Shown here piece after piece: positions 19,306-28,770 of a stretch of 64,000 nt of DNA (position 1 is the stretch's first letter; every line of letters starts with the position of its first letter). The stretch comes from JACVRW01 sp963765135. GTDB lineage: Bacteria > Actinomycetota > Thermoleophilia > Solirubrobacterales > Thermoleophilaceae. A program made the position numbers and the translations under genes. A model generated the notes under the pieces. It did not search any database and was not told where the DNA came from. It saw only the letters and a list, made by a program, of their open reading frames with translations. The stretch lies in contig CAVXUX010000008.1 of the NCBI GenBank assembly GCA_963765135.1, positions 248,001 to 312,000 of the forward strand, written 5' to 3'.

Positions 19306-19520
19306 CGCTCCCGACCGCCGAGCACGCTCGGGTTTCGTCCAACCCAGGCGTGTGGGCACGTCTGCCGCCGACGCCTCCTTCCACGCGGGAGCAGGCGTCT
19401 CTTCCGCGGCCAGGCTCAGGATCCCTGCGCGTGGGAAGCCGCGGTCGCGCCCGCTGAGCTCTTCGCCACTGAGGTGCGCCCCGTGCGACCCTTGACCTAG
19501 TCAGAGCAAAAGGAGCCCCG

Positions 19521-20891
19521 ATGCAGCGCACCTCAGCCATGAGCGCGAGCAGTGGCACGGCAGCACACCGGCACAGGGTGGTCGTCATCGGCGGGGGGTT
19601 CGGCGGCCTGCAGGCGGCACAGCACCTCGCCACGGCGCCGGTCGAGCTCACGATCGTCGATCGACGCAACTTCCACCTGTTCCAGCCACTCACCTACCAG
19701 GTCGCAACCGGCGCGCTGTCGCCGGGCGAGGTCGCTTACCCGCTCCGCGCCGTCTTCAGACGCCACCGCAACGTGCGGGTCCTGATGGCCGAGGTCACCG
19801 GTTTCGACCTCGACAGCCGCCAAGTCCACCACGCCGAGGGCTCCCTGCCCTACGACACGCTGATCGTCGCCGGCGGCTCGCACTACTCCTACTTCGGACA
19901 CGACAACTGGCGCCGCTACGCGCCCGAGGTCAAATCGCTCGAGAGCGCGCTCGCCACACGTGCGCGCATCCTGAGCGCATTCGAGGACGCCGAGACCGAG
20001 CCGGACCCCGACAGGCGCCGGGCGCTACTCACCTTCGTCGTCGTCGGCGCCGGCCCGACCGGCGTCGAGATGGCCGGCCAGATCGCCGAGCTCGCCCGCG
20101 GCACCCTGCGCGGCCAGTTCCGCTCCATCGACTCCGCGGAGTCCCAAGTCCTGTTGATCGAGACCGCCGACCGCGTGCTGACCGCCTTCCCGCCCTCGCT
20201 GTCGCGCAAAGCCGCGCGCTCGCTTGAGTCCCTTGGCGTCACTCTGCTGCTGGAGCGCACGGTTGTCGCTATCGACGAGGAGGCCGTCACGGTCGCGGCG
20301 TCCGATGGCGGCACCGAGCGCATCCCCGCGCGCAACGCGATCTGGGCGGCGGGCGTCGAGGCGTCGCGCCTGGCGTCCCAGCTCGGTGAGCTGTCCGGCG
20401 CGGACGTGGACCGCGCCGGAAGGGTGACCGTCGAGCCGGACCTGACACTCCCCGGCCACCCCGAGGTTCTGGCGCTCGGCGACATGGTCCGCGTACGCAG
20501 CCGCGATGGTGGCGTCCAAGAGCTCCTCGGCGTGGCGCCGGTCGCGATGCAACAGGGTCGCTATGCCGCCAAGCTCGTCCGTGCGCGCCTCAGCGGCCGC
20601 CCAATCGAGGCGTTCCATTACCTGGACAAGGGCAATCTCGCGACGATCGGCCGCGCCCGCGCGGTCGCCGACCTCCACCTCATCCGGCTGAGCGGCTTCG
20701 CCGCCTGGGCCGCCTGGCTGGTCGTGCACATCTTTTACCTCGTCGGCTTCCAGAACCGCCTGATCGTCCTCATCCGCTGGTTCATCAGCTTCGCCACCCG
20801 CGGTCGCGGGGCCCGGCTCATCACCAACACTCCCGACGGCGAAGAGGATCGGGAGAGGCAGGGTGACGGTGTGGCCCGGGTGACGGTGTAG
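19521..20891 (+). CDS. ndh: Type II NADH:quinone dehydrogenase
   Basis: 456 residues, ATG 19521 behind AAAAGGAG. FAD-binding dinucleotide fold at the N-terminus (VVVIGGGFGGLQAAQHL), NADH-binding fold mid-protein (FVVVGAGPTGVEMAGQIAEL), FNLFQPLTYQVATGAL-like active-site motif as FHLFQPLTYQVATGAL, and the second FAD motif LALGDM. The C-terminal third has a hydrophobic helix pair (AAWLVVHIFYLVGFQNRLIVLI) that anchors Ndh-2 enzymes to the inner membrane leaflet. It oxidises NADH and reduces quinone without pumping protons, an alternative to complex I encoded 21 kb downstream. The tail carries a duplicated GGGTGACGGTGT. Monocistronic. Confidence 0.92.
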   Translation: MQRTSAMSASSGTAAHRHRVVVIGGGFGGLQAAQHLATAPVELTIVDRRNFHLFQPLTYQVATGALSPGEVAYPLRAVFRRHRNVRVLMAEVTGFDLDSRQVHHAEGSLPYDTLIVAGGSHYSYFGHDNWRRYAPEVKSLESALATRARILSAFEDAETEPDPDRRRALLTFVVVGAGPTGVEMAGQIAELARGTLRGQFRSIDSAESQVLLIETADRVLTAFPPSLSRKAARSLESLGVTLLLERTVVAIDEEAVTVAASDGGTERIPARNAIWAAGVEASRLASQLGELSGADVDRAGRVTVEPDLTLPGHPEVLALGDMVRVRSRDGGVQELLGVAPVAMQQGRYAAKLVRARLSGRPIEAFHYLDKGNLATIGRARAVADLHLIRLSGFAAWAAWLVVHIFYLVGFQNRLIVLIRWFISFATRGRGARLITNTPDGEEDRERQGDGVARVTV

Positions 20892-21142
20892 CCGGGCGGC
20901 CGCATGCTCCTAGAAGCGGGGCTGTCGTGGTCCATGATCCGTGGCCCGGTGATCCACTTCGCGCTCTCCAGAAGTACAGGTGCACACGAGAAGCCGTGCT
21001 GGCGCGCTGCTCCTTTGCGCGAGAAACGGCAGCGAGCGCATCGTGCCGCCACGACGCGGAACACCGCTCGCAAGAAGCGGCGAGTTGCCACTTCGGTTGC
21101 CACCCGACCCGCCGAACGCGCTCTCGCCTTCCCTCCTGAACG
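20892..21142. other. Spacer between ndh and tRNA-Arg
   Basis: About 250 bp with no supported gene. Faint resemblance to the dispersed repeat (CCACTTCGCGCTCTCC near 20956 and GCTGCTCCTTTGCGCGAG near 21006) may be a decayed copy. Confidence 0.35.
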
Positions 21143-21172
21143 ACGAAAGCCCCGCCAAAGCAGGGCCTTCGT
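21143..21172 (-). terminator. Hairpin downstream of tRNA-Arg
   Basis: ACGAAAGCCC (21143-21152) and GGGCCTTCGT (21163-21172) form a 10-bp stem; the one non-Watson-Crick pair is G-U only when read on the minus strand, the direction of the tRNA. It starts 4 nt after the tRNA 3' end, as expected for its terminator. Confidence 0.55.
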
Positions 21173-21176
21173 AACA

Positions 21177-21250
<74 letters not shown>

Positions 21251-21277
21251 TCGCGTGGAGAGGGTAGCGACGGGCGC

Positions 21278-22054
21278 TTAGCGCCGGCGGCCGTGCTTGC
21301 GCTTGCGTGACTGGCGCTTGCGCGCGGGCTGGCGCGGTGGCGCCTCGGCCGTCGCGGCGGGCGCTCCCGCCGTCGCCAGCGCCGGCGACCCGCCCAGCTC
21401 CGGCAGCCCGCCCGCCCCCAGCCTCCAGAAGGCCAGTTGCTGGCCGAGCGTCCAGAGCGACGTCGTGATCCAGTACACCGCCAGCCCGGCCGGGAAGCGC
21501 GCCACGATCCCCACGAACAGCAGCGGCAGCGCCAGCATCAGCCCGCGCTGCCCGCCCTGCATCGTCCGCGTGGCGATCAGGCTCCCCGCGATCTGAGACG
21601 TGAGGTAGGTCAGGATCAGCGCCACCAGCACCGCCCCGTGCGGCTTCTCGGTCAGGTGCGGGATGAACAGCAGGCCGGCGTCGCCGAACAGGCCGTTCTT
21701 CACGTCGTGGCGCATCAGGTAGTAGAGCGAGATGAACACCGGGATCTGGACCAGCAGCGGGGCGAACGCGCTCAGCGGGTTGATCCCGTGCTCGCGGTAG
21801 TACGCCTGCATCTCGCGGTTGAGCCGCTCGCGGTCGCCCTTGTGGCGCTTCTGCAGCTCCCGCATCTGCGGCATGTGCCTGCGCAGCTCGCGCTGGGAGC
21901 GGAACTGCCGCACCACCAGCGGCAGCGTGCACACGCGCACCAGCACGGTCAGCCCGACGATCGCCAGGCCCCATCCGAGCCCAATCGAGTGCAGCAGCTT
22001 GAGCGTCCACTGCTCCACCCCGATCAGCGGCTGGAGGACGTTTGCCAGGAACAT
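21278..22054 (-). CDS. yidC: YidC/Oxa1-family membrane protein insertase (orphan copy)
   Basis: 258 residues. The YidC core is clear: TM1 IVGLTVLVRVCTLPLVVRQ with the groove Arg, the cytoplasmic hairpin QRELRRHMPQMRELQKRHKGDRERLNREM, ALLVQIPVFISLYYLM-type TM2, then TM3-5 ending in VYWITTSLWTLGQQ. The tail is very basic (RKRQSRKRKHGRRR), as in Gram-positive YidC tails that touch the ribosome. Unlike most Gram-positive homologues it has no lipoprotein signal, and it is not beside rpmH/rnpA, so it is probably a second, orphan insertase. Separated by 15 bp from the upstream MFS gene, suggesting co-transcription. Confidence 0.85.
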   Translation of the reverse strand: MFLANVLQPLIGVEQWTLKLLHSIGLGWGLAIVGLTVLVRVCTLPLVVRQFRSQRELRRHMPQMRELQKRHKGDRERLNREMQAYYREHGINPLSAFAPLLVQIPVFISLYYLMRHDVKNGLFGDAGLLFIPHLTEKPHGAVLVALILTYLTSQIAGSLIATRTMQGGQRGLMLALPLLFVGIVARFPAGLAVYWITTSLWTLGQQLAFWRLGAGGLPELGGSPALATAGAPAATAEAPPRQPARKRQSRKRKHGRRR

Positions 22055-22069
22055 CCCGGCGCAGGCTAG

Positions 22070-23279
22070 CTAGGCCGCGGCGACGATCGACCGGTGCCGC
22101 GTCCCAAGCGCCGTCGCGAGTGCGAGCGCGACCACCGCCGACCCGAAGATCCGGAACGTCGGCTCGATGCCGAGCGTCGGCACGACCAGCCCCGCGATCA
22201 GGGTCGGGACCGACAGCGACAGGTAGGCGACGACGTAGAACGCCGACATCACGCCCGCCCGGTGCTCCGGCGGCGCCGCCAGGGAGATCGAGCGGATCGC
22301 GCCCATGAAGGCCACGCCGAAGCCAATGCCGGTGACGATCGACACGCCGAAGAAGAGCGGCACGGAGTTCGACGACAGCGACGCGACCGTCCCGGCCATG
22401 CCGAGCGCCAGCACGAGCGACCCGGCGCCCATTGCCGTGCGCGGCGACAGCCGGCGGAAGGCGAGCTGCGCGAGTCCGCCGGGACCGGCCAGCGCCAGCA
22501 CCACCGCGCCGCCGGCGAGATGGCTGTCGGTATCGAACAGCTGGAGCGCGAGCGAGGGGGCCAGCGCGAGGTAGAGCCCGCCGATCGACCAGGAGGCGAT
22601 CACGCCGAGGCTGGCCAGCACGAATGCCGGCCGGATCTCGCGCGGCACCTGTGGCCGCTGCGGCCGCAGGCGCGGCCGCTCGGTCCGCGGCACGGACTCC
22701 CGCAGCGCCAGCGTCCCCACCAGCGCGGCGGCGAAGAGCACGAAGACGAGCAGGAAGGGCGTGACGCGCGGATCGGGTGCCTCCTGGACGAGCACCGACG
22801 AGATGGCCGCGCCGAACCCGATGCCGAGCGCAGAGCCGACCCCGTTCACGAGCCCAACCTGTACGGCGTCGCCGCGCGGGTGGAGGTCGAGCATCGCGGC
22901 GCCGGCCGCGCCAAGCGCCGCCCCTGTGGCGAGCCCCTGCACGGCGCGCGCCGCGAACAGCCACACCACGGACTGGGCGACCATGTACAGGCCCGTCGCG
23001 AGCAGCAGCGCGACCAGCGCGCCGATCAGCACGGGTCGACGACCGACCTCGTCCGAGAGTCGGCCGATCAGCAGCAGCGAGGCGAGCACGCCGATCGCGT
23101 AGACCGCGTAGACCGCGGTCAGGACGGGCGTCGAGAAGTGCCAAGCTGGCCGCGTAGTCGGCGTACAGCGGCGACGGCGTGGCCGACGCGAACAGCGCCA
23201 GGGCGATGATCCCGGAGACGAGGACGAAGTCGTTCGGCGAGGCGAGGCGCCGCTTGGGGGCGAGGACGGAAACGGACAC
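22070..23279 (-). CDS. MFS transporter controlled by divergent ArsR
   Basis: About 403 residues from GTG 23279 (CAGGAGTTCC upstream). TM1 segment DFVLVSGIIALALFASATPSPLYADYAA runs, after one apparent extra base near 23145, into WHFSTPVLTAVYAVYAIGVLASLLLIGRLSDEVGRRPVLIGAL with MFS motif A (GRLSDEVGRRP). Twelve spans follow. The GLATGAALGAAGAAMLDL and MGAIRSISLAAPPEHRAG stretches are typical of actinobacterial exporters of this group. Convergence of an ArsR regulator and an operator on its promoter suggests an inducible efflux pump; substrate unknown. Confidence 0.82.
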
Positions 23280-23315
23280 GACGGAACTCCTGAGCTGCCG
23301 GGTGCGGTACGGCTT

Positions 23316-23335
23316 ATTTCGAATATTATCGAAAT
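23316..23335. promoter_or_regulatory. ArsR operator: ATTTCGA-N6-TCGAAAT
   Basis: A perfect 7-bp inverted repeat, ATTTCGA-atatta-TCGAAAT, in the 87-bp divergent gap; a further ATATCGAAT half site follows at 23334-23342. This AT-rich island in very GC-rich DNA probably overlaps promoters for both the MFS gene (start 23279) and the ArsR gene (start 23367). Confidence 0.65.
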
Positions 23336-23366
23336 ATCGAATCTGCCATAGACTCAACGCTCGACG

Positions 23367-23675
23367 ATGCCCGTACGTGAGATCCGACATCCGCCAGCTT
23401 CTGAACTGGATCTGGCGAACATCCTGCGAACGGTCGGAGATCCGATCCGGCTCGAGATCGTGCGGCTGTTGTCCGATGATCGCGAGCGCACCTGCACCGC
23501 GGTGGGCAACACCGTCGGGGTACCGGCGTCGACGCTCTCCTACCACCTGCGCCTGCTGAGGGAGGCCGGCGTCACCAGGACGCGGGCGGAAGGCACCGAG
23601 CGCCACGTCTCGCTGCGGCGTGACGATCTCGAGCAGACCTATCCTGGTTTGCTCGAGGTGCTAGCCGCCGTTTGA
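23367..23675 (+). CDS. ArsR-family winged-helix regulator
   Basis: 102 residues: LANILRTVGDPIRLEIVRLLSDDRERTCTAVGNTVGVPASTLSYHLRLLREAGVTRTRAEGTERHVSLRRDDL is a standard ArsR domain with recognition helix PASTLSYHLRLL. The metal-binding CxC motif is absent (only one Cys, in RTCTAVG), so it likely senses a small molecule or redox state rather than arsenite. Divergent from the MFS gene and presumably its repressor. Its 3' end overlaps the 3' end of the convergent hydrolase gene by 15 bp. Confidence 0.9.
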   Translation: MPVREIRHPPASELDLANILRTVGDPIRLEIVRLLSDDRERTCTAVGNTVGVPASTLSYHLRLLREAGVTRTRAEGTERHVSLRRDDLEQTYPGLLEVLAAV

Positions 23676-25915
23676 GGCGGGCACGTAGGCGCGGTTCGGC
23701 TCCCCGCGCAGCGCGGTGGCGCCCGGCAGGGGCGTGCCCTGGGCGGTGGCGCCCGCGATCACCGGCAGCACCAGGCTCGACGCGCGCGCCCCGCCGAGCG
23801 AGACGGTGTTGCGCGCGTTGCCCTTGTCGACGGTCGCGAAGGCCCAGCGCGGCCGGTCGCCGCCGGTGGCGGTGATCGTCACGCGGATCCTCGACCCCGC
23901 GCGGAACGCGTGCGCGACCGGGAAGATCGGCACGCGGACGAGCGCGAACTTGCCGGCGGGCAGCCGCTGCGGCGTCCGACTTCAGGTGGGTCGGGAACGG
24001 ATCGAGGGTGGTCGACAGCGCCGCGTTCGAGCTTGCGGTGCGACGCCCGCAGCCAGCCGTTCTGCACGTAGGTCTCGTTGCCGTCCGGGCGCACCTCGCT
24101 GAGCGTCACCTGGAGGTCGGTGTCGCGGCCGCGACGACTTCAGGTAGACGTCGAGGCTGGACGGACCGGCGATCACGACGTCCTGCGTCGAGCGCCGGCG
24201 TGATGAAGCCGAGGCCCTTGCCGGCCGCGACCGGCGCCCAGTTGTAGGGCGGCTGCGCCTTCCAGGCGTCCTCGGCGCCGTTGCCCGGCAGCGTCTGGCG
24301 CGGCCGGGCCTTCGGGTCGGCGGTGTAGCTGACGGTGGACGCCGTCGCGGGGCTGGGACCGAGCGCCCCGTTCGGGCCGAGGAAGTATCCGGCCGCCTTG
24401 GCCTCCTTGCGGCGGCCAGGCGCTGAAGCCGAGCTCCCAGGTCGCCCCGATCGAGCCGGGGCCCTGCGGGCCGCCGCCGTTGTCCATCAGCACGCGCACG
24501 TGCGGGTCCTGCTCGGAAGATCGCCTTGGCCTGCTGCGACGTTCGTCATGCTCGCGAAGCGCGACTGCAGCACCGGCGCCGCGGGCGCCGCCGCGAGCGC
24601 GCCGTAGAGCGCGCCGCTGAGCGACAGCACCGAGTCCGGGATGACCGGGATCTCGTTGGCCACGTAGAGCTTGAGGAACTCGGCCCAGCGGGTGATCGTG
24701 GTCGGCCCGAGCGAGTCCACGTGCACGCCGTTCTGGACCGAGATGCAGACGTTCGGGCCGGCCGTTCAGGTACTTGAGGCTCTCGGCGAAGTGGCCGCCG
24801 GTCTGCTCGTCCTGGAACTGGCCGACCAGGAACGTCGGCACGCGGTCGTGCTTGAGCCACGCGCCGGGCGCGCGGTGGGCGAACAGCGACGGCGTCCGGA
24901 ACGGGTTCTGCTTCTGGAGCCGCAGCGCGTTCTGGGTCTGCAGGCGCAGCTTCTGGTTGGCGCGGCAGTGCTTGTCGCCCGCCTTGACCAGCGCCTGCGC
25001 CCAGGGCTGCCCGCCGCCGGGCGCGGGCTTGGCGTCGTCCATCCGCTCGACCACCCAGGACCTGGCGAAGCCCGAGTTGAAGATCCCGCCCGGGTAGCCG
25101 GTGCCGGTGTAGATGTCGTCGGTCACCGACAGCGGCGCGATCGCCGCCAGGTGCGGCGGCTGGGTGCCGGCGGCGAACAGCTGGGTGATCCCGGAGAACG
25201 AGATGCCGACCAGGCCCGACCTTGCCGCCCTTGACCCACTTCTGCGCGGCGACGGCCTCGACCGCGTCGTAGCCGTCGTAGGTGGTCGGGTAGGTCGAAC
25301 AGGTCGAAGGCGCCGCCCGAGCAGCCCGAGCCGCGCATCTGCACGCTGACCACGGCGAAGTCGAGCAGCGGAGCGATCAGCGAGCCGACCGCCGTCGACG
25401 TCGCCGGCGCGAGCGGGTCGTCGTGCTTGCCGATCGACTGGAGCAGGTCGTGCGGCGCGGCGACCTGGTAGCCCGAGTGCTCGATGACGGTCGGGAACGG
25501 GCCGTCGCTGAGCTTCTTGCCGGCCGGCAGGCGCACGGTCATGGCGAGCTCGACGCCGTCGCGCATCGTCACGTAGTTGAGGCCCTGCTTGAGCTTCTTG
25601 CGCGCGTAGAAGGAGCGCGGCGGGTTCGCGCCCACGCGCAGGACGCGGAACGGGCCGGCTGAGCTTGCGGCCCTGCTTGACGCGGTAGCCGCCACCCGGC
25701 CGCAGCTCGCGGAAGATCTTGCTGCCGAAGCGGTCGGGCTTGCCGGCGCCGACCACGTGGCCGCGCGCGTCGAGCAGCTGCAGGCGCTTGCCCTTCTTGG
25801 CGCCGAGCACGTAGGCCTGCTCGATGCTGCCGCGCGCCTTCAGCGCCGCCTGCGCCGCGGTGGGAGCGGCAGCGACGAGCAGCACGGCCAGGACCAGGGT
25901 GAGGCGTACTCGCAA
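23661..25915 (-). CDS. Secreted X-Pro dipeptidyl-peptidase/CocE-type hydrolase (many frame breaks)
   Basis: Reassembled, this is a protein of about 745 residues: a signal peptide (LTLVLAVLLVAAAPTAAQA), a short N-terminal strand domain, then the S15/CocE alpha/beta hydrolase (YVTMRDGVELAMTVRLPAGK, PTVIEHSGYQ, AVVSVQMRGSGCSGG, elbow VGLVGISFSGITQLF with catalytic Ser, Asp and His regions later) and the C-terminal jelly-roll (GPSSLDVYLKSS, DTDLQVTLSEVRPDGNETYVQNGWLRASHRKL, PVAHAFRAGSRIRVTITATG). About eleven places need one base removed (near 25668, 25291, 25216, 24765, 24525, 24514, 24408, 24187, 24136, 24034 and 23968). All are +1 and no other lesions are seen. The start is a TTG near 25915-25921. 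Family members cleave esters or proline peptides outside the cell. Confidence 0.7.
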
Positions 25916-25985
25916 GGCCAAGGCAGCGGACGGTACCCGAACCGGACGAGTGCGGGCAACGGTTGCACGTGCCAATCTCTGGGGC

Positions 25986-26804
25986 GTGCCGCTGGGACAG
26001 GTTGGAATCTGGCGCCGCCACCAGGAGGGGATGGGCCCGCTCGGGGAGATCGAGGCGCTCGGCTTCGGGGCGCTCTGGCTGGGCGGGAGCCCGTCGCTCG
26101 TGGAGGCGCGCGCGTACCTCGAGGCGACCACCACCCTGACCGTCGCCACCGGCATCCTGAACGTGTGGCGCCACGAGCCGGCGGACGTCGCGGCCGGGCA
26201 CGCCGACCTGCGCAGCGAGTTCGGCGAGCGCTTCCTGCTCGGGGTCGGGATCGGACACCCGGAGGCCACCAGCGAGTACAAGAAGCCGCTCGCGAAGATG
26301 CGCGACTTCCTCGACGGGCTCGACAACGCCGATCGGCCGGTGCCGCGCGACGAGCGCGTCGTCGCCGCGCTCGGGCCCAAGATGCTCGAGCTCGCCGCCG
26401 AGCGATCGCTCGGCGCGCACCCCTACTTCACGACCGTCGAGCACACGCGCTTCGCCCGCGAGCGGATCGGGCCGGACGCCCTGCTCGCTCCCGAGCTCAC
26501 CGTGGTGGTGGACCCGGACCCCGAGAGCGGCCGCGCGCACGCGCGCGCCTTCGCCGCGTCCTATTTGCGGATGACGAACTACAGCGGGAACCTGCTGCGG
26601 CTGGGCTTCAGCGAGCGCGACGTGGCCGACGGCGGCAGCGACCGGCTGATCGACGCCGTGATCGCGCACGGCTCGGCCGAGGCGATCGCCGAGACCGTGC
26701 ACGCGCACCTCGAGGCCGGCGCCGATCACGTCTGCCTGCAGCCGGTCGGGCACGGCACGGAACAGGTGGACGACTACCGCGCGCTGGCACGCGCGTTGCT
26801 CTAG
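25986..26804 (+). CDS. LLM-class (luciferase-like) F420/flavin oxidoreductase
   Basis: 272 residues from GTG 25986. Characteristic of the 'TIGR03620' type F420-dependent LLM proteins: LGQVGIWRRHQEGMGPLGEIEALGFGALWLGGSPS, ATTTLTVATGILNVWRH, GERFLLGVGIGHPEATSEYKKPLAKMRDFLDGLD, and C-terminal GADHVCLQPVG. These are soluble TIM barrels that use reduced F420 (or FMN). Substrate unknown. Its stop codon shares a CTAG with the stop of the convergent dinB gene. Confidence 0.82.
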   Translation: MPLGQVGIWRRHQEGMGPLGEIEALGFGALWLGGSPSLVEARAYLEATTTLTVATGILNVWRHEPADVAAGHADLRSEFGERFLLGVGIGHPEATSEYKKPLAKMRDFLDGLDNADRPVPRDERVVAALGPKMLELAAERSLGAHPYFTTVEHTRFARERIGPDALLAPELTVVVDPDPESGRAHARAFAASYLRMTNYSGNLLRLGFSERDVADGGSDRLIDAVIAHGSAEAIAETVHAHLEAGADHVCLQPVGHGTEQVDDYRALARALL

Positions 26805-27989
26805 TCGGGCAGCAGCGGCGGGGTCCAGCCGGGGTCGCGGCCGATCAGAACGGCCCGGGTGATTGCCTCCGAGCCGAACCGGTCGCGCACGTCGTCGAGT
26901 GTCGCGTCGAGCGCTCGCTGGCGGTCGAGCGGCAGCGCCAGCTGCACCGCATCGTCGTTCTCGAGGTTGCTCAGCGAGATCCCGAGCAGCGAGCAGCCCT
27001 GCTGCTCGATCAGCGGCATGGCCGCCCTCAGCAGGTCCCTCGCGGTCATCAGGATCGTCTGGGTGTGGGCGGTCGCCTCGTTGAGCGTGTGCGAGCGCGT
27101 GGCCCGCGAGAAGTCGGCGAAGCGCAGGCGCAGCACCACCGTGCGGCAGACCCGGCGGGCCGCCCGCAGCCGGCGCGCCAGGCGGTCGACGATCGCGACC
27201 AGGGTCGCGTCGAGCTCCGCCGGCGACTTGAACGTGCGCAGCCCGAGCGCGCGCTGCGACCCCATCGAGCGGCGGCGCTGTCCGGTCCGCACGCGCCGCG
27301 GGTCGCGGTTGTGCGCGAGCGCGTGCAGGTGCCGGCCGGACCCCTTGCCGAGCATCTCCACAAGCGCCGGCTCGCCGAGCCGCGCGACCTCGCCGACCGT
27401 CTCGATCCCGCGTTCGTGCAGCTTGGCGGCGGTCTTCTGGCCGACCCCCCACAGGCTCTCGACCGGGAGCGGGTGGAGGAACTCGAGCTCGGCCTCGGGC
27501 GCGACCCTCGAGCAGCCCGTCCGGCTTGGCGACCGCGCTGGCCACCTTGGCGAGGAACTTGGTCCGCGCTATGCCGACGGTGATCGGCAGCCCCACCTGC
27601 TCGCGCACCCGGCGCCGCAGCCGCTGCCCGATCTCGGTGGGCGTGCCCGAGATCCGCTCCAGCCCGCGGGCGTCGAGGAAGGCCTCGTCGATCGACAGTC
27701 CTTCCACCAGCGGGGTGGTGTCCTCGAAGATCTCGAAGACCGCCTTGCTCGCCTCCGAGTAGGCCTCGAAGCGCACCGGTACCACCACTGCCTGCGGGCA
27801 GAGCCGGCGCGCCTTGGTCGCGCCCATCGCACTGCGGACCCCGTGGGCCTTGGCCTCGTAGCTGGCCGCCAGCACGACGCCCGGCCCGACGATCACCGGG
27901 CGCCCGCGCAGCCGAGGATCGTCCCGCTGCTCGACCGAGGCGTAGAAGCTATCGAGGTCGGCGTGCAGGATCGTGGCCTCGTCTGACAC
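26801..27989 (-). CDS. dinB: DNA polymerase IV (Y-family, lesion bypass)
   Basis: About 395 residues from GTG 27989. Palm/finger motifs: ILHADLDSFYASVEQRDDPRLRGRPVIVG (first metal Asp and steric-gate region), ASYEAKAHGVRSAMGATKARRLCP, and catalytic LSIDEAFLDARGL (SIDE). Then GIARTKFLAKVASAVAKPDGLL, the thumb with ESLWGVGQKTAAKLHERGIETVGEVARL (HhH), and the little-finger domain. One apparent extra base near 27508 separates fingers/palm from thumb. Expected to act in SOS or constitutive translesion synthesis. A beta-clamp motif may lie in the tail, QLALPL near the end. Shares the CTAG stop with the LLM gene. Confidence 0.9.
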
Positions 27990-28004
27990 GAACAGATGTT
28001 CGCA

Positions 28005-28559
28005 TCAATGCGCGACGGAAGCGGCAGCCCGGCGGGCGCCGCGGCGGCGCGCGAACCACACCAGCGGGGCGAGCAGGATGCGCTGCATGCGCACGCCCAG
28101 GAACGGGGCGTGGGCCTCCTGGTCGTAGGTGCGCGCGAGCAGCGCCAGGTCGAGCAGGTTGCGCGGCATGCCGCGGTCGTTCATCCGGCCGGCCTGGGCC
28201 ATCGCGATCACCTCGGCGAACATGTCCTCCATCGCGAGCGCGGGACGGACCTCGACGCGCAGCCGTGCCTCCTCGTCGCCCGCGTTTGCGAACGAGTGCG
28301 AGACGCCGGGCTCGACCTCGACGACGTCGCCGGGACCGGCGATGACCGTGCGGAGGCCGACCTTGAAGCGCATCTGGCCCTCGGTGACCTCGAAGCGCTC
28401 GGTCTGGATCGGATGGACGTGAGGGATCGGCACCGCGCCGCCGGGGCGCAGGGCGAAGTCGAAGGCGAGCAGCTCGCCGTCGGTCGTGGCGGCGGTGTGG
28501 GTGAACGTGAAGCGCTCGCCGGTGATTGGGTTCTCGAGGGTCTGGCCTGGAGTGATCAT
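28005..28559 (-). CDS. Cupin-domain protein with C-terminal hydrophobic segment
   Basis: 184 residues. Cupin core: GGAVPIPHVHPIQTERFEVTEGQMRFKVG (HxH...E metal site) and the second motif GDVVEVEPGVSHSFANAGDEEARLRVEVRPA with its His. After residue about 135 a hydrophobic, arginine-rich segment (MQRILLAPLVWFARRRGARRAAA) resembles a membrane-associated helix, which is common in this actinobacterial group. No substrate can be read from the sequence. It lies 15 bp after dinB's start on the same strand but is transcribed toward dinB, so the two may form an operon. Confidence 0.75.
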   Translation of the reverse strand: MITPGQTLENPITGERFTFTHTAATTDGELLAFDFALRPGGAVPIPHVHPIQTERFEVTEGQMRFKVGLRTVIAGPGDVVEVEPGVSHSFANAGDEEARLRVEVRPALAMEDMFAEVIAMAQAGRMNDRGMPRNLLDLALLARTYDQEAHAPFLGVRMQRILLAPLVWFARRRGARRAAASVAH

Positions 28560-28655
28560 GCATCCAGTATCCGACCGCCTCTGAGGACTGTCTATGACCT
28601 ACACGCGCTCATATATGCCCGAACGTCCAGGCAGGTGGACGCCCAGGGCGAGAGA

Positions 28656-28744
28656 CGGAGAGGGAGGGATTCGAACCCTCGATGGAGGTTGCCCCCCATA
28701 CTCGCTTAGCAGGCGAGTGCCTTCAGCCACTCGGCCACCTCTCC
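28656..28744 (-). tRNA. tRNA-Ser (anticodon GCT)
   Basis: 89-nt class II tRNA: acceptor GGAGAGG/CCTCTCC, anticodon arm CTCGC-CTGCTAA-GCGAG with anticodon GCT, long variable arm (TATGGGGGGCAACCTCCAT), T-arm GAGGG-TTCGAAT-CCCTC, discriminator G. CCA is not encoded. Confidence 0.95.
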
Positions 28745-28770
28745 GGGAGGGTCGATGGTAGCCCGCCCGC

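Noticed and set aside
21278..22054. yidC as a marker of the replication origin
   Set aside because: No rpmH, rnpA, dnaA, parAB or DnaA boxes are nearby; neighbours are an MFS gene and a tRNA.
23367..23675. Arsenic-responsive ArsR
   Set aside because: The metal-binding cysteine pair is missing and no ars genes are adjacent.
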